64,000 bases of DNA from Brevibacillus choshinensis (lineage in GTDB: Bacteria > Bacillota > Bacilli > Brevibacillales > Brevibacillaceae): positions 782,121 to 846,120 of the forward strand of contig NZ_LJJB01000013.1 in the NCBI RefSeq assembly GCF_001420695.1, written 5' to 3'. The notes under the pieces are model-generated. The model saw only the letters and a list, made by a program, of their open reading frames with translations. It searched no databases and was not told the DNA's origin. A program made the translations under genes and the position numbers. Positions 7,924 through 17,515 of this stretch are shown here, in pieces (positions within the stretch are counted from its first letter, which is position 1; every line of letters starts with the position of its first letter).

Positions 7924-9192
7924 ATGCTAGCACGCAATCAAAAGGATGTGGAAGTGCTGCAACAGATGACCGCCAACGCAAAGGGAGCCGTCGACAATTT
8001 GAAGCGTCCTGACGTGGGGCGATGGCTGCTTCGCCTCGGTGGTATACCAGTCACCTCGGGAAAAAACTCTCTTCCAGGCTGGCGCACTTACAAGATCAGC
8101 CTGTATCAGGAGCATGTTCTGGAAATGGTATGCAGTACAGAAAGTCCGCAGTGGTTGCTGCAGCGTATGGAAGACCCTGCTTTTGATCCGGTTAGTCTCC
8201 CTTCTGCAGATCCTGAGGTCAACCTCGTGAAAAGCATGGCTGCTCGAAGCCTCTATGCAGCAGGAATTGATGCAGGCCAAGTAACGATCATGGCTGCTTC
8301 TGCACATCGAGCGAAAGTCGTTCGAGTCGATCCGGATTGGCCTATGAAATCCGTAGATCACTATCTCATGAAGGCAAGACAATGGTGGGAAGCAAAACTC
8401 GCCACGCATACCCAAGAACTCGAGCGGATGGGGGCAGACCCGGAATTCGCCTTGCGAAAGCCTGACGGGGGAATGGCGCTGGCATCCGATTATTTAAAAG
8501 TGAACGGTACAGTCGGATGTGATACAACGAGGTATCGAGAAGAGCTCGCCATGCATCAGCATCCAGTGGCAGAGCTTCGACCGGCTCCGTCTGAAGATCC
8601 AGATGACCTCTTTTTCCATGTGTTCGATGCTCTAAAGCTGGCCGCGAAAAAAATAAGCAATCCCAAGCTTGAATGGCTGGCCGGGGGAATGCCTTTTCCT
8701 GGGTATCCGATAGGGGGACATATTCATTTTGCAGAAATGACGCCCACCTTTTCCCTTCGGCGTAAACTGGATGCTTATTTGGCATTGCCGCTAGTTCTGA
8801 TTGAAGATGCCGGTTGCCACCTTCGGAGAAAGCGCTATGGCTTTTTAGGTGATGTCCGTGAAAAAGAATACGGCTTTGAATACCGAACATTACCTAGCTG
8901 GCTGGTCCATCCGGATGTGACTCGTGGTCTCTTGCATCTTGCTCGATTGGTTGTCACCTCTTTGCATCAACTACAAGCCACTCCTCATCTCCAGCTTCCC
9001 TTGATAAAAGCGTACTACCGAGGAGAAAAAGGCGTTTTGGCACCTTACGTACGGCAAATTTGGAGTGAGCTGTCAGAACTTCCGGGCTATGTGCTTTCTC
9101 GTATTCACTTGGATCGTTATTTTACTTACTTGCTTTCCCGAGAGCCTTGGCCTGCTTCGGAGGACTTGCGCAAGATATGGGGTCTGGTCTGA
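7924..9192 (+). CDS. Putative amidoligase, phiEco32-like COOH-NH2 ligase type 2 family
   Basis: The 422-residue protein carries the three blocks of the type-2 COOH-NH2 ligase family: GADPEF near residue 170, VAELRP near 215 and GGHIHF near 264. In the glutamine-synthetase-like fold these provide the metal- and ATP-binding Glu and His residues. Such enzymes are predicted to join a carboxylate to an amine with ATP hydrolysis. The first 165 residues are an extra domain I do not recognise. The ATG at 7924 is 11 bases after GAGGGG; a GTG at 7915 is the alternative. It lies between cotE and mutS. The substrate is unknown. Confidence 0.72.
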   Translation: MLARNQKDVEVLQQMTANAKGAVDNLKRPDVGRWLLRLGGIPVTSGKNSLPGWRTYKISLYQEHVLEMVCSTESPQWLLQRMEDPAFDPVSLPSADPEVNLVKSMAARSLYAAGIDAGQVTIMAASAHRAKVVRVDPDWPMKSVDHYLMKARQWWEAKLATHTQELERMGADPEFALRKPDGGMALASDYLKVNGTVGCDTTRYREELAMHQHPVAELRPAPSEDPDDLFFHVFDALKLAAKKISNPKLEWLAGGMPFPGYPIGGHIHFAEMTPTFSLRRKLDAYLALPLVLIEDAGCHLRRKRYGFLGDVREKEYGFEYRTLPSWLVHPDVTRGLLHLARLVVTSLHQLQATPHLQLPLIKAYYRGEKGVLAPYVRQIWSELSELPGYVLSRIHLDRYFTYLLSREPWPASEDLRKIWGLV

Positions 9193-9205
9193 GCAGCTGA
9201 CTTTG

Positions 9206-9235
9206 TTCAACTAAATGTTCGAATCGTGTTATAAT
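9206..9235 (+). promoter_or_regulatory. Candidate sigma-A promoter of mutS-mutL
   Basis: TTCAAC (9206-9211) and TATAAT (9230-9235) are separated by 18 bases, 35 bases before the mutS ATG. Confidence 0.55.
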
Positions 9236-9270
9236 AACAGTCGAGATTGGTAGGCTAGGAGAAGAATACA

Positions 9271-11850
9271 ATGACTCAATATACCCCGATGATTCAACAG
9301 TATCTGGCGATCAAAAAAGATTATCCGGATACTTTCTTATTTTTTCGCTTGGGCGACTTTTACGAACTGTTTTTTGATGACGCTGTTTTGGCATCCCGTG
9401 AACTGGAGATTACATTAACGGGGCGTGAAGGCGGTGGGGATGAAAAAATCCCTATGTGCGGTGTTCCTCATCATGCGGCAGACGGCTATATTGCGGAGTT
9501 GCTGAAAAAGGGTTACAAAATCGCGGTTTGTGAACAGGTGGAAGACCCGAAGGAAGCAAAAGGGGTAGTCAGACGAGAAGTGACTCGTGTGGTTACGCCA
9601 GGCACGATGATGGAAGGCAAATGGTTGACGGATAAGGAAAATAACTACATGGCTGCCGTGGCTGAGCTGGACGGTCGTACAGGGATAGCAGCCTGCGACA
9701 TGAGTACGGGAGAGATGTATGTGACATCTCTCCCAGGAAAAGGCGAAACCTTGCTTGAAGAAGCGCTGCAATACCGTCCAAAAGAATTGGTATTTTGCGG
9801 CCTTTCCTCGATTCCGAAAACAGCCCTTCCCTTTTCTGTGTTGGACGTAAATGAGATCGACGCGTTCGCCGTCGACACCCACTATCAGGAGCAAGCAAAA
9901 GATTTGGATGTCGTCATGCGTACGGCAGTCAACGCCCTCCTCGGATACATAGGAACAACTCAAAAGCGTAGTCTCGCACACATGCGGCTGATCAAACGGT
10001 ATGATGCCAGACAGCATTTGCAGATGGACGGTTTTTCGAGGCGAAACCTAGAGTTGACCGAGACGATTCGGGACAAGACCAAGAAGGGCTCCTTACTCTG
10101 GTTGTTAGACAGGACCGAGACAGCGATGGGTGGTCGATTGTTACGCAGATGGATCGAACGACCGTTACTTCGTTTACAGGAGCTGCAAGCCAGACTCGAT
10201 GCCGTCGAAGCACTGAAAGGAGATCTGCTGTTGCGTTCTGATGTACGTAGCTGCCTGGATCGTGTCTACGATTTAGAACGGTTGGCTGGCCGTATTTCAT
10301 ACGGAAATGCGAACGCACGAGACCTCATTCAATTGCGGTATTCGCTAGAGGCAGTTCCAGAGCTGAAGAGCTTGCTGGTTGAGACGAAATCCCCAGTACT
10401 GGAGGATCTCGCGGCTGGTATGGAAGATTGCGCAGATATCGTCGGTTTCTTGCAAACGGCCTTGGTCGATGATCCGCCTATTTCCGTTCGGGAAGGCGGC
10501 ATGATCCGGACTGGGTATGATGAGTACCTGGACAAGCTTCATTCGGCTAGTCGCGATGGAAAGACGTGGATTGCGCAGCTCGAACAGGGTGAGCGTGAAG
10601 CGACTGGCATTCGTTCGTTAAAGGTAGGCTTCAACAAAGTCTTTGGCTACTACATCGAAGTGTCCAAGTCGAATATCGCCAACGTTCCAACCGGACGATA
10701 CGAGCGAAAACAGACTCTCGCAAACGCTGAGCGCTATATCACACCAGAATTGAAAGAGCGTGAAGCGCTGATTTTGGAAGCGGAAGAAAAAATGATCGAG
10801 CTGGAATATCAGTTGTTTTCCGCTGTTCGCTCAGAGGTGGCGCAGCACATTCCTCGCTTGCAGGGCCTGGCTGAACGAATTGCGTCGGTCGATGTTCTAC
10901 AATCATTTGCAACAGTGAGTGATGAGCGGGGATATGTGCGGCCTGAACTGATGGAGTCTGGCGAGTATGAGATAGTAGATGGCCGTCATCCAGTGGTCGA
11001 AGCTGTACTGGAGCGGGAAAAATACGTAGCGAATGACGCACGTATGGATCAGGACAATCGGCAGGTTCTGCTGATTACAGGTCCGAATATGGCAGGGAAG
11101 AGCACGTACATGCGGCAAATTGCTCTGATTACCGTGATGGCGCAGGTAGGGTGCTTCGTTCCAGCCAAGTCTGCAAAGCTGGCACTCGTCGATCAAATTT
11201 TCACCCGGATCGGTGCAGCGGATGACCTGGTTGGCGGACACAGTACATTCATGGTAGAGATGTTGGAAACGAAGCATGCTCTGCAAAAGGCGACAGCTCA
11301 AAGCTTGATTTTGCTGGATGAAATCGGACGAGGCACGTCTACGTACGATGGGATGGCGCTTGCACAAGCGGTCATCGAGTACATTTGCCAAAAAATCGGG
11401 GCCAAGACACTCTTTTCTACGCACTATCATGAATTGACGAGTCTGCAAGAGACGATGAGCGGTGTAGTAAACGTCAATGCCCGGTGCGAAGAGCGTGAGG
11501 GAAAACTATTGTTCCTGCACAAAATCGAGGAAGGCAGAGCCGATAAGAGCTACGGCATTCATGTGGCTGAATTGGCTGAAATGCCGGTTTGGGTTATCGA
11601 ACGGGCTCGAAATATTCTTGCCGGTTTGGAAGCGGGAAGTGCAGGATCTGGGTCAGCGGATATGCAAATGTCGTTGGAAATGCTTTGGTCAGCTCCAGTG
11701 GCTGCTGTAAAAGAAGAACCGGAATCACTCCTCACCACCGAGGAAGCAGCGATTATGGCTGACTTACGCGAGCTCGACCTGAATCAAACTACACCAATGG
11801 ATGCCATGATGAAGCTGTTTGCATGGAAACAACAGCTGAAAAAAGGGTAG
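9271..11850 (+). CDS. mutS: DNA mismatch repair protein MutS
   Basis: The 859-residue protein recognises mismatches and small loops and recruits MutL. The N-terminal LGDFYELF motif (residues 28-35) contains the mismatch-wedging Phe and Glu. The connector, lever and clamp domains follow, then the ATPase with Walker A GPNMAGKST (604-612) and Walker B LILLDEIGRGTS. The C-terminus ends in a short helical dimerisation segment. AGGAGAAG precedes the ATG. mutL starts 24 bases after the stop, so the pair is an operon. Confidence 0.97.
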   Translation: MTQYTPMIQQYLAIKKDYPDTFLFFRLGDFYELFFDDAVLASRELEITLTGREGGGDEKIPMCGVPHHAADGYIAELLKKGYKIAVCEQVEDPKEAKGVVRREVTRVVTPGTMMEGKWLTDKENNYMAAVAELDGRTGIAACDMSTGEMYVTSLPGKGETLLEEALQYRPKELVFCGLSSIPKTALPFSVLDVNEIDAFAVDTHYQEQAKDLDVVMRTAVNALLGYIGTTQKRSLAHMRLIKRYDARQHLQMDGFSRRNLELTETIRDKTKKGSLLWLLDRTETAMGGRLLRRWIERPLLRLQELQARLDAVEALKGDLLLRSDVRSCLDRVYDLERLAGRISYGNANARDLIQLRYSLEAVPELKSLLVETKSPVLEDLAAGMEDCADIVGFLQTALVDDPPISVREGGMIRTGYDEYLDKLHSASRDGKTWIAQLEQGEREATGIRSLKVGFNKVFGYYIEVSKSNIANVPTGRYERKQTLANAERYITPELKEREALILEAEEKMIELEYQLFSAVRSEVAQHIPRLQGLAERIASVDVLQSFATVSDERGYVRPELMESGEYEIVDGRHPVVEAVLEREKYVANDARMDQDNRQVLLITGPNMAGKSTYMRQIALITVMAQVGCFVPAKSAKLALVDQIFTRIGAADDLVGGHSTFMVEMLETKHALQKATAQSLILLDEIGRGTSTYDGMALAQAVIEYICQKIGAKTLFSTHYHELTSLQETMSGVVNVNARCEEREGKLLFLHKIEEGRADKSYGIHVAELAEMPVWVIERARNILAGLEAGSAGSGSADMQMSLEMLWSAPVAAVKEEPESLLTTEEAAIMADLRELDLNQTTPMDAMMKLFAWKQQLKKG

Positions 11851-11874
11851 AGCAAAGGCAGAGAGGAGGAACCC

Positions 11875-13926
11875 ATGGGCAAAATTCAAGTGCTGGATGA
11901 ACATCTCGCGAACATGATTGCTGCTGGCGAGGTGGTGGAGCGTCCAGCGTCCGTCGTAAAAGAATTGGTGGAAAACGCGATTGATGCGCAAGCAACCACC
12001 ATTGAAGTGCATGTTGAGGAAGGCGGTTTGGAACTCATTCGCATCGTGGATGACGGTCTGGGCATGGATCGGGAGGATTGCCGTCTCGCATTTGAACGCC
12101 ATGCGACGAGCAAAATCCAATCTGCACGTGACTTATTTCGCATTCGCACGCTTGGGTTTCGCGGGGAAGCACTACCGAGTATCGCTGCTGTCTCCCGTAT
12201 GGAGCTTACGAGTAGCCCTTCCAGCAACCAGATCGGTACTCGGCTGACGAATGAGGGTGGACAATTTGGCGAGCCGATGGATGTGGCAGCCGTAAAGGGT
12301 ACGGAGATTTGTGTTCGCAGTCTGTTTTTCAATACCCCGGCACGGTTGAAATATATGAAATCGATTGCGACTGAAGTCGGGCACATTTCCGATTACGTCA
12401 ATCGCCTCGCTCTGACTCATCCGTCGATCTCGTTTACCTTGACTCATAATGGAAAGAGCTTGTTACAGACGTCAGGTGATGGAAAGCTCCTACATGTCAT
12501 GGCTGCCATATACGGTGTCCAAGTAGCCAAACTATTACTGCCGATTTCCGGTGAAACCCTTGATTTCCGCTGGAGCGGGTTTGTCTCCAAGACGGAGGTG
12601 ACACGGGCCAATCGCACGTATTTATCCACGCTCGTAAACGGTCGATATGTGCGCAGCTACTCCTTGAACAATGCGATCATGCGAGGGTATCATACGCTCT
12701 TGCCGATTGGCCGGTTTCCGATCGTTGCGCTTCAGATCGAGATGGATCCTTCTCTTGTCGATGTCAACGTCCACCCGGCAAAGCTGGAGGCGCGCTTTAG
12801 CAAAGAAGATGAGCTCTGCAGTGCGATCGAGCAATCGGTAAAAGATACGTTGCGGCAAGGTCTTGGGATAGTGCGACCAATGGTGACGACGCCAAAAGCG
12901 AAGGTAATGACACAGGTTGTCCAGCCCCAATTTGACTTGCAGCTACCGAAGCCATCTGTCTCGCTGTCTCCTACTTTGGAAGCTAGCCCACGCTTACAAG
13001 AGTGGATGTCCAAACAAGAAACGAAACGAGAACAACCGACGGAATCACTTCCTTCTCAGAGGGAGACGGCCACAATCAAGGAGTCGCTTGCTCGCTATGA
13101 AAATGCAGAACAAAAAATAGTTCAGGACTCGATGTGGGAAAAAAGGATGGAAAGGAGTCCATCCGAACCAATACAGACATCCACATTGGGTATTACGGCC
13201 GAAAGTGATGTAGGGCTCCAGGATCTTGTGGCTTCAGAAGCAGCTTCAACTATCGAACCTGCCTTGACTGAGATAGTGGAGGAAGCAGGAAGTGTGGAAC
13301 AACCGACCGACATAGTAGAAGCAGACGATCAATCGGCAGTCCCTCTGTTGTATCCGGTGGGACAAGTACACGGTACTTACATCGTTGCTCAAAATGATGC
13401 GGGGATGTATCTCATTGATCAGCATGCTGCTCAGGAACGGATCTTTTACGAGTATTTCATGGCCAAGCTGGCAGATGAAGGCATATCCAGCCAAATGATG
13501 CTGTTTCCCCATACGGTAGAGGTGACGATGCAAGAGGCGAGCAAGCTGGAAAAAAGACTCCCTTTGCTTCAGTCCTTCGGGTTGGAAATTGAGTCTTTTG
13601 GAGGGCGGACATTCATCGTGCGCGCACATCCTCACTGGTTCCCGGAAGGCGCTGAGATCGAAGTGATCGAGGAATTGATCCAGTTCGTCCTGGAAACGGG
13701 TGAAAGCATGCAGGCGAATGTGGTACAAATGCGGGAAAAAGCGGCGATCCTCATGTCATGCAAAGCATCCATTAAAGCCAACCGTTATTTGACGCATGCA
13801 GAGATGGAAAGCCTCTTGAACCAGTTGCGTACAACGAGCAGCCCTTTCACTTGTCCTCACGGCAGACCGATCGTCATTCATTTCTCCGGGTACGATTTGG
13901 AAAAGATGTTTAAACGAGTCATGTAA
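11875..13926 (+). CDS. mutL: DNA mismatch repair endonuclease MutL
   Basis: The 683-residue protein has the N-terminal GHKL ATPase (ENAIDAQATTIEV, DDGLGM, FRGEALPSI) and a long acidic linker (about 350-490). The C-terminal nuclease domain carries the metal motif DQHAAQERIFYE at 515-526 and the downstream CKASIKANRYL and CPHGRP blocks. These mark the endonuclease-type MutL found in bacteria without MutH, which nicks the nascent strand. An AGAGGAGGAA site precedes the ATG. A strong terminator follows. Confidence 0.97.
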   Translation: MGKIQVLDEHLANMIAAGEVVERPASVVKELVENAIDAQATTIEVHVEEGGLELIRIVDDGLGMDREDCRLAFERHATSKIQSARDLFRIRTLGFRGEALPSIAAVSRMELTSSPSSNQIGTRLTNEGGQFGEPMDVAAVKGTEICVRSLFFNTPARLKYMKSIATEVGHISDYVNRLALTHPSISFTLTHNGKSLLQTSGDGKLLHVMAAIYGVQVAKLLLPISGETLDFRWSGFVSKTEVTRANRTYLSTLVNGRYVRSYSLNNAIMRGYHTLLPIGRFPIVALQIEMDPSLVDVNVHPAKLEARFSKEDELCSAIEQSVKDTLRQGLGIVRPMVTTPKAKVMTQVVQPQFDLQLPKPSVSLSPTLEASPRLQEWMSKQETKREQPTESLPSQRETATIKESLARYENAEQKIVQDSMWEKRMERSPSEPIQTSTLGITAESDVGLQDLVASEAASTIEPALTEIVEEAGSVEQPTDIVEADDQSAVPLLYPVGQVHGTYIVAQNDAGMYLIDQHAAQERIFYEYFMAKLADEGISSQMMLFPHTVEVTMQEASKLEKRLPLLQSFGLEIESFGGRTFIVRAHPHWFPEGAEIEVIEELIQFVLETGESMQANVVQMREKAAILMSCKASIKANRYLTHAEMESLLNQLRTTSSPFTCPHGRPIVIHFSGYDLEKMFKRVM

Positions 13927-13936
13927 ACACAAAGCG

Positions 13937-13969
13937 AAAATCCTCAGGGTCATTCCTGAGGATTTTTTT
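13937..13969 (+). terminator. Terminator of the mutS-mutL operon
   Basis: AAATCCTCAG pairs with CTGAGGATTT around an eight-base loop and ends in a T run. Confidence 0.92.
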
Positions 13970-14004
13970 AAACGTGAGAGAAAACAGTTTTCAAAAAGAA
14001 TTGT

Positions 14005-14034
14005 TTGACTCTCCAAATTAATCCTGCGTACAAT
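14005..14034 (+). promoter_or_regulatory. Sigma-A promoter of the methyltransferase-miaA unit
   Basis: TTGACT (14005-14010) and TACAAT (14029-14034) are separated by 18 bases. The transcript would start near 14041, which supports the methyltransferase start at 14086 rather than the longer open frame from 14005. Confidence 0.65.
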
Positions 14035-14085
14035 AAAAGAGTTTCCGTCCACCTGGGACGAACACACGAGGGAAGGAACGGACAC

Positions 14086-14871
14086 ATGATCATAACTACC
14101 GGACTTGAGCCCTGTATGGATACCTTGTACCACGCAACTGAATTGGCTAAGCGATTTGGTTTGGATGTCGTCAAGCGGGGCGATCTGTCTTTAAAAGAAA
14201 TGCGGAGTCGGCATGGCGATGAAGAAGTATTGGTTGTATCAGCGCTGGGTGCTCGTCTTGATGTTCCGGGGAAAAAGCCGTTCTTTTTTCATCCGAACAC
14301 TTCTGCTTTTCGTATAAAGAGGCTAGTGCGAGGCGATACTGATACTATGCTTGTTGCCTGCCAAATTCAACCAGGGGATCGCGTCTTAGATGCGACTATG
14401 GGTCTAGGTGCTGACTCGATCGTGTTTGCCCATGCTACGGGTGAAGCTGGACACGTACTAGGGATTGAGTCTGAGGAAGTGTTGGCTATCTTGGTAGAAG
14501 ATGGATTTCAGCATTGGTCTTCCGACGATCTCGCTCTGGAACAGGCCATGAGGCGCATTGAGGTTCGCTGTGGGAACCATCTGGATGTTCTGAAGGGAAT
14601 GTATGATCGTTCTTTTGACATCGTTTATTTCGATCCGATGTTTGAAATGACCGTTCAGAGCTCGACAGGAATCGCAGGAGTCCGCGAATATGCGAATCCG
14701 GAAGCGTTGCATGAGGAAGCAGTATCTGAAGCACTTCGTGTAGCCAAAAAAAGAGTGGTGCTAAAGGAAGGAAAGACAGGTCGCATGTATGAGCGGTTTG
14801 GCTTTACCCCATTTCGCTCTCGCGGCCAACAGGTCGTGTACAGCTACAAAGAGATAAGTGGAGGGGAGTGA
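14086..14871 (+). CDS. Class I SAM-dependent methyltransferase, RsmJ-like
   Basis: This 261-residue protein has SAM motif I as VLDATMGLGADS (about residues 100-111) and motif IV as FDIVYFDPMF. Both follow the RsmJ (YhiQ) layout, DATxGLGxD and YLDPM. In E. coli that enzyme methylates G1516 of 16S rRNA. The Firmicute homologues are less studied, so an rRNA guanine target is an inference. GAGGGAAGGAA lies before the ATG. Its stop codon overlaps the start region of miaA, so the genes are translationally coupled. Confidence 0.7.
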   Translation: MIITTGLEPCMDTLYHATELAKRFGLDVVKRGDLSLKEMRSRHGDEEVLVVSALGARLDVPGKKPFFFHPNTSAFRIKRLVRGDTDTMLVACQIQPGDRVLDATMGLGADSIVFAHATGEAGHVLGIESEEVLAILVEDGFQHWSSDDLALEQAMRRIEVRCGNHLDVLKGMYDRSFDIVYFDPMFEMTVQSSTGIAGVREYANPEALHEEAVSEALRVAKKRVVLKEGKTGRMYERFGFTPFRSRGQQVVYSYKEISGGE

Positions 14872-14873
14872 CC

Positions 14874-15827
14874 TTGCACAAGAGAGAAAAGCTTGTTGTC
14901 ATTATTGGCCCGACAGCCGTAGGCAAAACGGATCTCAGTCTGGAGCTGGCCGAACAGTTTGATGGAGAAATCATTTCCGGTGACTCCATGCAGGTCTATC
15001 GCGAAATGAATATCGGTACGGCAAAGGCTGCGCCAGAAGAATTGGCACGCGTGCCACATCATTTAATCGATATTATTTCACCGAGTGACGAATATTCTGT
15101 CGCCCAATTTCAGGATAGCGCCACAAGACTGATTACTGAGATTAATCAGCGAGGGCATTTGCCATTTATTGTGGGTGGAACGGGTCTCTACATAGAATCG
15201 GTAACCCATCGCTTTCAATTCTCACAGACGTCTCAAGATCCAGAACTGCGTGATCAACTGCAACGTCTGGCTGACACCGAAGGAGTGGAAGCACTCCATT
15301 CCAGACTAGCAGATGTCGATCCGGTTACGGCTGAACGACTGCACCCGAATGATGTAAAGCGGGTCATTCGCGCTCTCGAGATTTATGAGTGTAGCGGGTA
15401 CAAAATGTCCGACTTTCAGCTGCGGGCTCAGTATTCTCCGTATGATTTAGTCATCATCGGTCTTACGATGGATCGGGAAAAACTATACCAACGTATTAAC
15501 CATCGGGTCGATCTGATGATTGAGGCAGGACTGATTGAGGAAGTGAGAAGTCTTTTAGATCGTGGATACGATGCAACTCTGGTGTCCATGCAGGGGCTGG
15601 GATATAAAGAAGTGATCCCGTATCTGTATGGAGAGGTTACATTGGAAAAAGCGGTCAATGACATCAAGCAGCGGACTCGACATTTTGCAAAGCGCCAGCT
15701 TTCCTGGTTTCGTCGTATGCCACAAATACAGTGGTTTGACATGACTGACCCGGTAGAGCAGCCAAACAACGTGCAAACTATCAAGCAGATATTGGCAGGA
15801 AAGTTTCAACAATTGCCGAATATATAA
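14874..15827 (+). CDS. miaA: tRNA dimethylallyltransferase MiaA
   Basis: MiaA attaches dimethylallyl to A37 of UNN-reading tRNAs, producing the substrate of MiaB encoded 8 kb upstream. The P-loop GPTAVGKT is at residues 12-19, the DSMQVYREMNIGTAK block contributes the tRNA and catalytic residues, and FVVGGTGLY-like and R-rich C-terminal motifs are present. I prefer the TTG at 14874, seven bases after GGAGGGG; a GTG at 14868 is possible. The gene is followed by hfq, as in many bacteria. Confidence 0.95.
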   Translation: MHKREKLVVIIGPTAVGKTDLSLELAEQFDGEIISGDSMQVYREMNIGTAKAAPEELARVPHHLIDIISPSDEYSVAQFQDSATRLITEINQRGHLPFIVGGTGLYIESVTHRFQFSQTSQDPELRDQLQRLADTEGVEALHSRLADVDPVTAERLHPNDVKRVIRALEIYECSGYKMSDFQLRAQYSPYDLVIIGLTMDREKLYQRINHRVDLMIEAGLIEEVRSLLDRGYDATLVSMQGLGYKEVIPYLYGEVTLEKAVNDIKQRTRHFAKRQLSWFRRMPQIQWFDMTDPVEQPNNVQTIKQILAGKFQQLPNI

Positions 15828-15856
15828 CATACAAGTCCTTTTAGGGGGTAATGTAC

Positions 15857-16096
15857 ATGAAACAGACGATCAATATTCAAGATACGTTCTTGAATCATTT
15901 GCGGAAAGAAAACATCGCGGTCACCATTTACCTGGTGAACGGATTTCAATTGCGTGGCTACATTAAAGCATTCGATAATTTCACGATTGTGATTGATAGC
16001 GAAGGCAAACAACAACTGGTATACAAGCATGCGATTTCCACGTTTACCCCGCAACGCCCGGTATCTCTGATGTCTCAAGAGAACAACCAACAGTAA
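15857..16096 (+). CDS. hfq: RNA chaperone Hfq
   Basis: The 79-residue Sm-like protein has Sm1 ([19 protein letters not shown]) and Sm2 (YKHAIST), and a short C-tail typical of Gram-positive Hfq. It forms hexamers that bind sRNA and mRNA U- and A-rich tracts. The ATG at 15857 follows GGGGG by eight bases; an ATG two codons earlier is too close to the ribosome site. It is the last gene of the miaA unit. Confidence 0.95.
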   Translation: MKQTINIQDTFLNHLRKENIAVTIYLVNGFQLRGYIKAFDNFTIVIDSEGKQQLVYKHAISTFTPQRPVSLMSQENNQQ

Positions 16097-16112
16097 CAAA
16101 ACTTCTTTACTG

Positions 16113-16146
16113 AAAGCCTGGATATGATCAATCCGGGCTTTTTTCT
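16113..16146 (+). terminator. Terminator of hfq
   Basis: AAGCCTGGAT and ATCCGGGCTT pair, followed by TTTTTTC. Confidence 0.88.
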
Positions 16147-16151
16147 TTGAA

Positions 16152-16199
16152 AGAAAGAAACGGGCGAGGATGCGAAAACGCGTATCCTTTGCCCGTTTG
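16152..16199 (-). terminator. Terminator of the marR-efflux operon
   Basis: On the minus strand AAACGGGC...GCCCGTTT encloses AGGAT...ATCCT and is followed by CTTTCTTTC. It lies 25 bases beyond the efflux gene stop. Confidence 0.75.
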
Positions 16200-16223
16200 T
16201 ACGTTTCAAATGTTTGAGGAAGC

Positions 16224-17513
16224 TCAGGATTTTCGGCGGATCATGAATAAATAGCAGAGTGTGGACAGAACGGTAGCAACAGCCATTACAACACCCATCG
16301 GTACGGCTGTGCTGCTGCCGCCGATCCCTACCAGTGGCGCCACGATACCACCACCAATAAAGGAAATGAGCCCTTGGAGTGCAGAGGCGCTACCTGCAGC
16401 TTTGCTCTGATTTGCCATCGCCAACGAGAAGCCGGTGGCACCCACGATACCTACACTAGAGACCACGAAGAAGAGGGGAACCAGCACAGCGAACAGACCG
16501 GTATCGAGAAGGATCATGGTCAACAAGGTAATTCCGCCAATAGCCGCAATGCTAATTCCGGTGACGAACAGCTTGGTTTCTTTGACGTTTCCAGCCAGCT
16601 TCCCAGTAATCTGACTCGCAATAATAATGCCCAGCCCGTTGACTGCAAAGATCACGCTAAACATTTGTGGAGAGACGCCAAAAATCTCTTGTAGTACAAA
16701 GGGAGAGCCGGAGATATAGGCAAACATAGCAGCGGTCACGAGTCCCTGGGACAATGCATAGCCCATAAAGGTACGATCCTTTATTAAACCGCTAAACGTC
16801 TTCAGCGTATTCCCTAAACCGCCCTTGGAGCGCATCCGCGCAGGCAGTGTTTCTGGCAATCCGAACATCACCGTGAAGAACATAACGACCCCAATGAGCC
16901 CCAGTGCAAAAAAGACTCCATGCCACGAAGTTACCTGTAGCAGCTGACCACCAACAATGGGAGCTGCAATCGGAGCGATCCCGTTAATCAGCATGAGCAG
17001 AGCAAAAAACTTGGTCAATTCGGTACCTGAATACAGATCACGAACTGTAGCGCGAGCAATTACGATCCCCGCGGAGCCAGCCATACCCTGCACCAGACGT
17101 AGAAGGAGAAACGTCCAAATGGAAGGGGCTACTGCACATAAAAAGGAAGCAAGCGCATAAAAGATCAGTCCGATTAATAGCGGCTTGCGACGACCTTGAA
17201 CGTCACTGAGCGGTCCTGCGAACAGTTGCCCGACAGAAAGCCCAACGAGACAGGCTGTCAGACTCATCTGTGCCATCGAGGTCGTTGTTTGCAGATCCGT
17301 TTCAAGCATGGGTAACGCAGGTAGATACATATCTAGGGACAACGGTCCGAAAGCAGATAGCGAGCCGAGAATGACTGCCATCCACAGGCGGCGCGATCTA
17401 CTTACGGAAGATTTTGGGGTTTCCAATTCTTTTGCGAGATTGTTCAAAGAGATGTTCAAACCTTTCTTTATGATAGTTGGCATTAGTAGATACCGATGCC
17501 ACAAAAAACGCAT
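16224..17513 (-). CDS. MFS drug transporter, Bcr/CflA family
   Basis: The protein has 12 predicted membrane helices. The motif GPLSLDMYLPALPML after helix 1, the MFS loop DVQGRRKPLL, and the RLVQGMAGSAGIVIARA segment are characteristic of Bcr/CflA multidrug/H+ antiporters. It follows a MarR regulator by two bases, so expression is probably derepressed by a substrate of the pump. The first ATG (17513) has no clear ribosome site and likely depends on coupling; an internal start after AAAGAAAGG would trim up to 24 residues. The drug profile is unknown. Confidence 0.85.
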   Translation of the reverse strand: MRFLWHRYLLMPTIIKKGLNISLNNLAKELETPKSSVSRSRRLWMAVILGSLSAFGPLSLDMYLPALPMLETDLQTTTSMAQMSLTACLVGLSVGQLFAGPLSDVQGRRKPLLIGLIFYALASFLCAVAPSIWTFLLLRLVQGMAGSAGIVIARATVRDLYSGTELTKFFALLMLINGIAPIAAPIVGGQLLQVTSWHGVFFALGLIGVVMFFTVMFGLPETLPARMRSKGGLGNTLKTFSGLIKDRTFMGYALSQGLVTAAMFAYISGSPFVLQEIFGVSPQMFSVIFAVNGLGIIIASQITGKLAGNVKETKLFVTGISIAAIGGITLLTMILLDTGLFAVLVPLFFVVSSVGIVGATGFSLAMANQSKAAGSASALQGLISFIGGGIVAPLVGIGGSSTAVPMGVVMAVATVLSTLCYLFMIRRKS

Positions 17514-17515
17514 GC

